From the NCBI GenBank assembly GCA_902806305.1, contig CADCWC010000268.1:1-5797 (forward strand): a stretch of DNA of 5,797 bases, given 5' to 3'. Origin of the DNA: an uncultured Thermoleophilia bacterium. Lineage in GTDB: Bacteria; Actinomycetota; Thermoleophilia; Gaiellales; F1-60-MAGs149. The translations under genes and the position numbers were made by a program. Below the pieces are notes generated by a model. It saw only the letters and a program-made list of their open reading frames with translations, had not been told where the DNA came from and did no database searches. Of this stretch, positions 1 to 5,061 are shown one piece after another. Positions within the stretch are counted from its first letter, which is position 1. Each line of letters starts with the position of its first letter.

Positions 1-271
1 CGGAATCCTGATGACCGAGTCGGCCGCCCAGGTGGCGGCCGTGGTCGCCCTCACGCACCCCGACCAGCGCGGCAAGTTCGGCGTTTTCGCAGCCGTCGAC
101 GAGGTGCGCTTCACGCGCATCGTCCGGCCGGGCGACACGCTCGACGTGCGGGTCGAGGTCGACCGGCTCCGTGGTCGGCTCGGGCGCGTGCGCGCGGTCG
201 TGACCGTGGACGGCGAACCCACCGTGCGCGGCGTGCTGACCTTCGGCCTGCTCGACGAGGCCCCCGCGTGA
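1..271 (+). CDS. fabZ: 3-hydroxyacyl-ACP dehydratase FabZ, C-terminal part (5' end outside window)
   Basis: This is the last 89 residues of a hot-dog-fold dehydratase that converts 3-hydroxyacyl-ACP to trans-2-enoyl-ACP in the cytoplasm. The reading frame is open from base 2, and base 1 is probably the end of a Pro codon. The first residues, GILMTESAAQ, match the FabZ pattern PGVLxxEAxAQ. The Glu at 17-19 corresponds to the family's catalytic Glu; the catalytic His (HFPG motif) would lie upstream of the window. Next comes VDEVRFTRIVRPGD, which matches the conserved FabZ strand and PGD turn, and then the usual final beta strands. An ATG at 11 lies inside the conserved helix and is not a start. 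The stop (269-271) overlaps the fabH GTG by four bases, so the two genes are probably translationally coupled. The hot-dog superfamily is broad, but the fab context makes FabZ the best reading. Confidence 0.88.
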   Translation, partial: GILMTESAAQVAAVVALTHPDQRGKFGVFAAVDEVRFTRIVRPGDTLDVRVEVDRLRGRLGRVRAVVTVDGEPTVRGVLTFGLLDEAPA

Positions 272-1260
272 TCGGCGCGCTCCGGTCCACCGTCGGCGTG
301 GTGTCGGTGGGCGCGGCGCTGCCGGAGCGGGTCGTCAGCAACGAGGAGATCTCGCGCCGCGTCGACACCTCCGACGCCTGGATCGTCGAGCGGACGGGGA
401 TTCACGAGCGTCGCGTCGCGGCCGACGACGAGTTCGTCGCCGACCTCGGCGCCCGGGCGGCCGAGCAGGCCCTCGACCGCTCGGGCCTCGCCCCGGCCGA
501 CATCGACCTCGTGGTCTGCGCCACCACCTCGCCGGACAACTTCTTCCCGGCCGCGGCGGTCACCATCGCCGAGCGCGTCGGCTGCCACTCGGCCGGTGCC
601 TACGACCTCGCGGCCGCGTGCAGCGGCTTCTCCTACGCCGTCGCGCAGGCCGTCAGCCAGCTCCAGAGCGGCCTCGCGCAGCACGCGCTGGTGGTCGGGT
701 CCGACACCCTCACAAAGGTCATCGACCCGGACGACCGCGGGACCTGCATCCTCTTCGGCGACGGCGCCGGCGCCGTCGTGCTCGCGGCCGGCGCGGGGCC
801 CGAGACGACGGTCGGCGTCGAGCTCGGGGCCGACGGCAGCGGCGCGGAGCACCTGTTCGTGCGCGCGCTGGCGCCGGGCGGCAAGTTCATGGAGATGAAC
901 GGCCGGGAGGTGTTCAAGTTCGGCGCCCGGGTGATGGTCGACTCGATCGAGCGGGTGACCCGGGCCTGCGGCCTCGCGCCCGCCGACGTCGACTGGATCG
1001 TCCCCCACCAGGCCAACCGGCGGATCATCGACCATGCCGTCAAGAAGCTCGGGGTCGAGCCGGACCGGGTGCTGATGAACCTCGACCGCTACGCCAACAC
1101 CTCCGCGGGCTCGATCCCGATCGCGCTCGAGGAGGCCTGGGCCGACGGTCGCGTGCAGCGCGGCCAGAGCGTGCTGATGATCGGCTTCGGCGGGGGCCTG
1201 ACCTGGGGCTCCTGCCTGCTTCCGTGGGCGGGGAACGGCCCGGACGGAGGTCCTGCGTGA
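268..1260 (+). CDS. fabH: 3-oxoacyl-ACP synthase III (KAS III) FabH
   Basis: FabH condenses an acyl-CoA primer with malonyl-ACP and so starts each fatty acid chain. The protein is 330 residues, close to the usual 310-335. The thiolase-fold catalytic triad is complete: Cys118 in DLAAACSGFS (codon 619-621), His247 in IVPHQANRR (1006-1008) and Asn277 in YANTSAGSIP (1096-1098). These match E. coli Cys112, His244 and Asn274. Trp38 and Arg42 in DAWIVERTGI correspond to the CoA-contacting pair of the family, and GFGGGLTWGS is the typical C-terminal signature. The GTG start at 268 was chosen because it overlaps the fabZ stop in a GTGA, has GAGG at 257-260 seven bases upstream, and gives the normal N-terminus. 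Primer preference (acetyl-CoA or branched) cannot be read from the sequence. It is the second gene of the operon seen here. Confidence 0.97.
   Translation: MIGALRSTVGVVSVGAALPERVVSNEEISRRVDTSDAWIVERTGIHERRVAADDEFVADLGARAAEQALDRSGLAPADIDLVVCATTSPDNFFPAAAVTIAERVGCHSAGAYDLAAACSGFSYAVAQAVSQLQSGLAQHALVVGSDTLTKVIDPDDRGTCILFGDGAGAVVLAAGAGPETTVGVELGADGSGAEHLFVRALAPGGKFMEMNGREVFKFGARVMVDSIERVTRACGLAPADVDWIVPHQANRRIIDHAVKKLGVEPDRVLMNLDRYANTSAGSIPIALEEAWADGRVQRGQSVLMIGFGGGLTWGSCLLPWAGNGPDGGPA
1246..1250 (+). promoter_or_regulatory. Ribosome binding site of fabD
   Basis: GGAGG lies inside the end of fabH, six bases before the GTG at 1257. It supports that GTG as the fabD start, although the frame stays open for hundreds of bases upstream. 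Confidence 0.8.
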
Positions 1261-2174
1261 CGGTCGCGCTGCTCTTCCCCGGCCAGGGCTCGCAGCAGGT
1301 GGGCATGGCCCGAGCCCTGCTCGACGCGTCCGAGGCGGCCCGCGCGGTCTTCGACCGGGCGTCCGAGACGATCGGGCTCGACCTCGCCGCGCTGTGCGCC
1401 GACGGCCCGATCGAGCGCCTGACCGCCACGGAGGTCGCCCAGCCGGCGATCGTCGCGACGTCGCTGGCGGCCCTCGCCGTCGTCCGCGAGCGCACCGACC
1501 TCGAGCCGGCGTGGGTGATCGGCCACTCGGTCGGCGAGTACGCCGCGCTGGCCGCCGCCGGCGCGCTGACCGCCGCGGCGGCGGTCGGGCTCGTGCGCGA
1601 GCGAGGCCTGGCGATGGCCGAGGCCGACGACGGCGCGATGGCGGCCGTGATCGGGCTCGACGACGCGGACGTGGAGCGCCTGTGCGACGAGATCGAGGGC
1701 GTGTGGCCCGCGAACTACAACTGCCCGGGGCAGCTCGTCGTGTCGGGCACGCCGGAGGGCGTGGAGGCGCTCTGTGTGCGGGCGCGCGAGGCGGGCGCCC
1801 GTCGGGCCCTGCCCCTGAACGTCTCCGGCGCCTTCCACTCGCCCTTGATGGCGCCCGCCGCGGAGCGGCTGCGTCCCGCGCTCGAGGCGGCGACGCTCGA
1901 CCCGCCGACCGTCGGCTTCCTGTCGACCACGACGGCCGCGCCCGAGCAGGAGCCGGCCCGGATCCGCGAGGTGCTCGTGCGGCAGCTGACCGCCCCCGTG
2001 CGCTTCACGCAGGGAGCCGGTGCGCTCGCGGCACGGGACGTCGACCTGTGGGTCGAGCTCGGCGCGGGCGGCGTGCTGTGCGGCCTCTTGCGGCGGATCG
2101 ACCGGCGCGCCCGCTGTCTGGCCGTGGCCACGCCCGAGGACGTCGCCTCGCTGCGGGAGGCCGTCGATGCCTGA
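1257..2174 (+). CDS. fabD: Malonyl-CoA:ACP transacylase FabD
   Basis: FabD moves the malonyl group from CoA to acyl carrier protein, providing the extender for FabH and FabF. From the GTG at 1257 the product is 305 residues, about the family norm of 300-315. It opens with LLFPGQGSQQVGM, the standard N-terminal motif with an oxyanion-hole Gln at residue 10. The nucleophile is Ser91 in GHSVGE (codon 1527-1529). Arg116 in RERGLAM would bind the malonyl carboxylate. NYNCPGQLVVSG and His194 in SGAFHSPLM (1836-1838) complete the active site, and LTAPVRFTQ is the conserved C-terminal element. The frame is open upstream from 618, but that part is a shadow of fabH. The chosen start has GGAGG at 1246-1250 and shares GTGA with the fabH stop. 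The 3' end overlaps fabG by eight bases. Confidence 0.97.
   Translation: MTVALLFPGQGSQQVGMARALLDASEAARAVFDRASETIGLDLAALCADGPIERLTATEVAQPAIVATSLAALAVVRERTDLEPAWVIGHSVGEYAALAAAGALTAAAAVGLVRERGLAMAEADDGAMAAVIGLDDADVERLCDEIEGVWPANYNCPGQLVVSGTPEGVEALCVRAREAGARRALPLNVSGAFHSPLMAPAAERLRPALEAATLDPPTVGFLSTTTAAPEQEPARIREVLVRQLTAPVRFTQGAGALAARDVDLWVELGAGGVLCGLLRRIDRRARCLAVATPEDVASLREAVDA
2155..2160 (+). promoter_or_regulatory. Ribosome binding site of fabG
   Basis: GGGAGG lies within the last codons of fabD, six bases before the ATG at 2167. It fixes the fabG start and implies re-initiation or coupling after fabD. Confidence 0.8.
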
Positions 2175-2946
2175 GGCCGGCCGCTCCGGCGCGGGCGGGT
2201 ACGACCTGACCGGCCGCGTCACCCTCGTCACCGGTGGCTCGCGCGGCATCGGCGGCGCCGTCTCGCGGGAGCTTGCGGCGGCCGGGGCCCGCGTGGGCGT
2301 CAACTACGCGACGAACGCGGCCGCGGCCGAGGGCGTCGTGGAGGAGATCCGCGCGGCGGGCGGCGAGGCGGTGGCCCTGCCCGGCGACGTGGCCGATCCG
2401 GAGCAGGCCGGTGCGCTCGTGGCGGCCGTCGAGGAGGCGTTCGGGGACGACCTGTGGAACGTCGTCTGCAGCGCGGGGATCACGCGCGACAACGTGATGG
2501 CGCGCCTCACGCCGGAGGACTGGGACGCCGTCATCGACGTCAACCTCGGCGGCACGTTCCACGTCTGCCGCGCCGCCGCCCGGCGCATGATGCGGAAGCG
2601 TCGCGGCGCGATCGTCACCATGTCGAGCGTGGTCGGCCTGCACGGCAACGCGGGCCAGACGAACTACGCCGCCTCCAAGGCGGGCGTGATCGGCCTCACG
2701 AAGGCGCTGGCGCGGGAGGTCGGATCCCGGTCCATCCGCGTCAACTGCGTCGCGCCCGGCTACATCGCCACGGAGATGACGGCGGCGCTGCCGGAGGAGG
2801 CCCGGAGCGGCATCCTGGCCACGACGCCGCTCGGCCGGATCGGCGAGGCGGAGGAGGTCGCGCGCGTCGTGGCGTTCCTGCTCTCCGACGATGCGGCGTA
2901 CATCACGGGCGCCGTCCTGCAGGTCGACGGCGGCATGGGGATCTAG
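2167..2946 (+). CDS. fabG: 3-oxoacyl-ACP reductase FabG (SDR family)
   Basis: FabG is an NADPH-dependent short-chain dehydrogenase/reductase that reduces 3-oxoacyl-ACP to 3-hydroxyacyl-ACP. The 259-residue product carries the Rossmann motif TGGSRGIG at residues 22-29; Arg26 is the residue expected to favour NADPH. The catalytic set is present: Asn126 in DVNLGGTF, Ser154 in MSSVVG, Tyr167 and Lys171 in NYAASKAG. VNCVAPGYIATEMT and the end AYITGAVLQVDGGMGI are typical FabG. It is about 15 residues longer than E. coli FabG, mostly in a Gly/Ser/Ala-rich N-terminal tail before YDLTGRV. I see no later in-frame start that would remove this tail, and the ATG at 2167 has a strong GGGAGG. One oddity is that the usual NNAG motif reads CSAG (residues 101-104), directly before the conserved ITRDN. 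It overlaps fabD by eight bases and precedes fabF by 21. Confidence 0.95.
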   Translation: MPEAGRSGAGGYDLTGRVTLVTGGSRGIGGAVSRELAAAGARVGVNYATNAAAAEGVVEEIRAAGGEAVALPGDVADPEQAGALVAAVEEAFGDDLWNVVCSAGITRDNVMARLTPEDWDAVIDVNLGGTFHVCRAAARRMMRKRRGAIVTMSSVVGLHGNAGQTNYAASKAGVIGLTKALAREVGSRSIRVNCVAPGYIATEMTAALPEEARSGILATTPLGRIGEAEEVARVVAFLLSDDAAYITGAVLQVDGGMGI

Positions 2947-2955
2947 ACGGTGGAC

Positions 2956-2962
2956 GGAGAGG
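2956..2962 (+). promoter_or_regulatory. Ribosome binding site of fabF
   Basis: GGAGAGG lies five bases before the ATG at 2968. This favours that ATG over the in-frame GTG at 2950, which would add six non-conserved residues and put this purine tract inside the coding region. Confidence 0.8.
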
Positions 2963-2967
2963 TGCGC

Positions 2968-4215
2968 ATGGGCGGACGACGAGTGGTCGTGACGGGGCTC
3001 GGGACCGTCAACGCGATCGGCCGGGACGTGCCGTCCTTCGCCGCCGGCCTGCGGGCCGGCGTGTCGGGCGCGGGACCGATCACGCAGTACCCGTCCGCCG
3101 ACTGGCCGGTGTCGTTCGCCTGTGAGGTCAAGGACTTCGACCCGACCGTGGCGCTGGAGCGCAAGACGGCGCGCCGCACCGACCGCTTCGCCCAGTTCGC
3201 CGTCGCCGCGGCCCGCGAGGCGATCGAGGCGGCCGGGCTCGACGTGGCGGCCGAACCCGACCGCGTCGGGACGGCGATCGCCAGCGGCATCGGTGGCCTG
3301 AACACGCTCGGCGTGGCCCACCAGCACCTGTTCGAGAAGGGCGTCGAGCGGTTCTCGCCGTTCTGGATCGCGGCGCTGATCCCGAACATGGCCGCGGCGA
3401 TGGTGTCGATCGAGTTCGGCACGCAGGGGCCGCTGACCGCCTCGTGCACCGCCTGTGCCGCCTCGGCGATGGCGATCGGAGACGCCGTCCTGTACATCCG
3501 TGACGGCCGCGCCGACGTGATGCTGGCGGGTGGCGCCGAGGCCGCGATCACGCCCGTCGGCATCGGCGGCTTCCACGGCATGCGGGCGCTCTCCCAGCGC
3601 AACGACGATCCTGCCACGGCCAGCCGGCCGTGGGACGTCGGCCGCGACGGCTTCGTGATGGGCGAGGGCGCCGCCGTGCTCGTGCTGGAGGAGCTCGAGC
3701 ACGCGCGGGCCCGCGGCGCCACGATCCTGGCGGAGGTCTCGGGCTACGGGCTCTCCTCCGACGCGCGACACATCACGGAGCCCGACCCGACGGGCGCCAG
3801 TCCGGGCCGGGCGGTGCAGATGGCGCTCGAGGACGCGGGCCGGTCGCCCGACGACGTGCAGTACGTGAACGCGCACGGCACCTCGACGCCCGTCGGCGAC
3901 GTCATGGAGACCCAGCTCCTCAAGCACGTGTTCGGCGAGGACGGCGCGCGGCGGCTGGCGGTGTCCTCCACCAAGTCGATGACCGGGCACATGCTCGGCG
4001 CGGCCGGCGCCACCGAGGCCGCGGCCTGTGTGATCGCCATCCGCGACGGATTCCTGCCGCCGACCATCAACCTGCACGAGGTCGACCCGCGCTGCGACCT
4101 CGACTACGTGGCGAACACGGCCCGGGACGCGCGCGTCGACGTGACGATCTCGAACGGCTTCGGGTTCGGCGGCCACAACGCCTGTCTGGTCATCGAGCGT
4201 CCGGATGTCGCCTGA
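2968..4215 (+). CDS. fabF: 3-oxoacyl-ACP synthase II (KAS II) FabF
   Basis: FabF condenses malonyl-ACP with a growing acyl-ACP in each elongation round. From the ATG at 2968 the product is 415 residues, nearly the E. coli length of 413. It starts with GGRRVVVTGLGTVNAIG, the standard KAS N-terminus. The Cys-His-His set is complete: Cys163 in SCTACAAS (3454-3456), His303 in NAHGTSTPVGD (3874-3876) and His341 in KSMTGHMLGAAG (3988-3990), with Lys336 in the same last motif. NGFGFGGHN near the C-terminus holds the phenylalanine (residue 400) of the family's gating loop. The active Cys rules out a chain-length-factor paralogue, in which it is replaced. FabB is an alternative name, but the motifs and length fit FabF better. 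The stop overlaps the ATG of the following broken gene by 11 bases. No acyl carrier protein gene lies between fabG and this gene. Confidence 0.97.
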   Translation: MGGRRVVVTGLGTVNAIGRDVPSFAAGLRAGVSGAGPITQYPSADWPVSFACEVKDFDPTVALERKTARRTDRFAQFAVAAAREAIEAAGLDVAAEPDRVGTAIASGIGGLNTLGVAHQHLFEKGVERFSPFWIAALIPNMAAAMVSIEFGTQGPLTASCTACAASAMAIGDAVLYIRDGRADVMLAGGAEAAITPVGIGGFHGMRALSQRNDDPATASRPWDVGRDGFVMGEGAAVLVLEELEHARARGATILAEVSGYGLSSDARHITEPDPTGASPGRAVQMALEDAGRSPDDVQYVNAHGTSTPVGDVMETQLLKHVFGEDGARRLAVSSTKSMTGHMLGAAGATEAAACVIAIRDGFLPPTINLHEVDPRCDLDYVANTARDARVDVTISNGFGFGGHNACLVIERPDVA

Positions 4216-4471
4216 CGCGTCCGACGACGGGCACGGCGTCGCGGCGTTCCTCGACGCGTACCGGGCGGCGTTCTGCGCGGTGACGCCGCGGCTCGCGACG
4301 GCGCACGTGCGCTGAGAGCTGCGCCGGGCCGACGGGAGCGGGATCGACGCCTTCACGGCCGTCTACACGCTCGCGCGCGTCGAGGGCGCCTGGAGGATCG
4401 CCGCGCTCGCGCACGACGAGCTGCCCGCGCTGCAGGCCGCCGTGCACGCCGCCGGAGCCGGCCCGGACTGA
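4205..4471 (+). pseudogene. Remnant of a small NTF2/SnoaL-like protein gene
   Basis: The ATG at 4205 lies inside the end of fabF and opens a 36-codon frame that ends at TGA 4313-4315. The same frame then continues for 51 more codons to a second TGA at 4469-4471 with convincing protein character. Before the stop are VAAFLDAYRAAF, like the first helix of NTF2-like proteins, and TPRLATAHVR. After it come ELRRADGSG, DAFTAVYTLARVEGAWRI and AALAHDELPALQA, which resemble the closing beta strands of that fold. The TGA sits where such proteins usually have Trp (HVR-W-ELR), so one TGG-to-TGA change would explain it. With 88 codons in all it is also short for a family of about 120-140 residues, and the middle strands seem missing near 4275-4285, which suggests an in-frame deletion. 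No start codon suits the second half. Family assignment is from recalled patterns only. A sequencing error could explain the stop but not the missing middle. Confidence 0.5.
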
Positions 4472-4475
4472 CCGG

Positions 4476-4489
4476 AGCTTTCGACAGCT
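4476..4489. repeat. Short imperfect palindrome after the pseudogene
   Basis: AGCTTTCGACAGCT reads the same on the other strand apart from one mismatched pair. It lies four bases after the pseudogene stop and about 26 bases upstream of the -35 of the next promoter. There is no T run, so a terminator is unlikely. It could be a protein-binding site, but a palindrome this short may arise by chance. Confidence 0.25.
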
Positions 4490-4514
4490 GTGGTCAGGCG
4501 TCGGTCCGCGCGGT

Positions 4515-4543
4515 GTGACGAACCGGGGCGACCTCGGTAGCAT
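4515..4543 (+). promoter_or_regulatory. Predicted sigma-70-type promoter of the 4550 gene, probably leaderless
   Basis: A -35-like GTGACG (4515-4520) and a -10 TAGCAT (4538-4543) are separated by exactly 17 bases. Transcription would start about seven bases after the -10, at or next to base 4550, which is the A of the ATG. No purine-rich ribosome binding site precedes that ATG. Both facts point to a leaderless transcript, a common type in actinobacteria. The spacer also contains an imperfect inverted repeat (4522-4538: ACCG and GG matched by CC and CGGT) that could be an operator. Confidence 0.6.
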
Positions 4544-4549
4544 CCGGGC

Positions 4550-4960
4550 ATGGGGATCGTCCGATCCGTCCGCAGCTACCTCCGCGAGCAGGGCTGGACG
4601 GCCCGGACGGCCGGGTCGCCGGACGGGGCGGAGACGTGGTTCTGCGACGTCGGCGCGGCGCGCAGCTTCGCCGGCGGTCCGCTGCCGCTGGCCGCGCAGG
4701 TGCAGCTCGAGCTCGACCGGGTGCGCTGTGAGACGGCCTTCTCCGAGCGGGTGCAGGCGAAGCTCGTCGAGCTCGGCTGGGCGACCACGCCGTACGGGTT
4801 CATGGTCGACCATCCGGGTGACGGCCGCGCGCATCCGCTGACGATGGCCATCGAGGTGCAGTTGCGCCGCGAGGTGTGGCACGAGCGACGCACGGGCGGC
4901 GAGCTGCTGACGCCACCGCCGGTGAACCGCCCGGCCGCGTCGGACACCTCCCGCGCCTAG
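4550..4960 (+). CDS. Uncharacterised 136-residue protein
   Basis: I do not recognise this family. Codon use (third positions mostly G or C) matches the neighbouring genes, so it is very probably a real gene. The product looks soluble and mixed alpha/beta, with no signal peptide or membrane segment. It begins with a basic helix, VRSYLREQGW (residues 7-16). Further on are WFCDVG (30-35), a probable amphipathic helix (about 47-76) ending in ELGW, then TTPYGFMVDHPGDG (79-92), a strand-helix stretch to about residue 112, and a Pro/Ser-rich, probably disordered tail from about 121. Two cysteines (32 and 60) are too few to suggest a metal site. The segments at 10-20 and 71-80 share a weak L-x-E-x-G-W-x-x-x-T pattern. 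The ATG at 4550 is the only reasonable start and appears leaderless. It lies between fabF and accD on the same strand, so a link to lipid metabolism is possible but rests on position alone. Confidence 0.8.
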   Translation: MGIVRSVRSYLREQGWTARTAGSPDGAETWFCDVGAARSFAGGPLPLAAQVQLELDRVRCETAFSERVQAKLVELGWATTPYGFMVDHPGDGRAHPLTMAIEVQLRREVWHERRTGGELLTPPPVNRPAASDTSRA

Positions 4961-4967
4961 GCGGGGG
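4950..4967 (+). terminator. GC-rich inverted repeat across the stop codon, weak terminator candidate
   Basis: The ten-base palindrome CGCCTAGGCG (4954-4963) spans the TAG stop of the 4550 gene. After one mismatched pair it is extended by CCC (4950-4952) and GGG (4965-4967). It could form a compact hairpin at the 3' end of the transcript. No T-rich tract follows, so intrinsic termination is uncertain. Confidence 0.25.
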
Positions 4968-4994
4968 ACGCGGCCGAGCCGGCTGCAACCCGTC

Positions 4995-5000
4995 TAGCAT
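4995..5000 (+). promoter_or_regulatory. Candidate -10 box for accD
   Basis: TAGCAT is identical to the -10 box before the 4550 gene. It is 62 bases upstream of the proposed accD start and would place transcription initiation near 5007, giving a leader of about 55 bases. I find no good -35 match 16-18 bases upstream, so this promoter is weaker evidence or needs an activator. Confidence 0.35.
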
Positions 5001-5016
5001 TGCGCGGCGTCCAACC

Positions 5017-5038
5017 GGGAAGGGACCCTGGCCCTCCC
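5017..5038 (+). other. Possible hairpin in the accD leader
   Basis: GGGA (5017-5020) can pair with TCCC (5035-5038), and GGG (5022-5024) with CCC (5032-5034), leaving one bulged A and a seven-base loop. The left arm is the only strong Shine-Dalgarno-like purine tract in the leader, but it is about 37 bases before the GTG at 5062, too far to serve that start. Its role, if any, is unknown; in DNA this GC-rich such a stem may be chance. Confidence 0.25.
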
Positions 5039-5061
5039 GCAGTGGGCACCCCGAAGCTGCC

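Noticed and set aside
618..1256. Upstream extension of the fabD frame from an ATG at 618
   Set aside because: This part lies within fabH and translates to Arg-rich low-complexity sequence. FabD homology begins at the GTG at 1257, which has its own ribosome binding site.
1394..2209. 271-codon + strand frame inside fabD
   Set aside because: It is a different frame from fabD, extremely Arg/Gly-rich and without family features.
1089..2303. 404-codon open frame on the - strand
   Set aside because: It is antisense to fabH and fabD and has the low-complexity Arg/Gly composition of a shadow frame.
2950..2967. GTG at 2950 as the fabF start
   Set aside because: It would add six non-conserved residues and bury the GGAGAGG. 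The ATG at 2968 has ideal spacing and gives numbering that matches E. coli FabF at Cys163 and His303.
4313..4315. In-frame TGA read as selenocysteine or recoded
   Set aside because: The position matches a Trp in the recalled family, TGA ends other genes here (fabH, fabD, fabF), and the missing middle of the protein already indicates decay.
2005..4356. Very long open frame (783 codons) on the - strand
   Set aside because: It lies antisense to fabG and fabF, whose motifs are complete. The translation is Arg/Ala/His/Asp-rich with no recognisable domain, as expected of mirror frames in very GC-rich DNA.
4190..4882. 230-codon - strand frame covering the pseudogene and most of the 4550 gene
   Set aside because: It has shadow-type composition and no motifs, while the + strand frames have typical codon use and a promoter.
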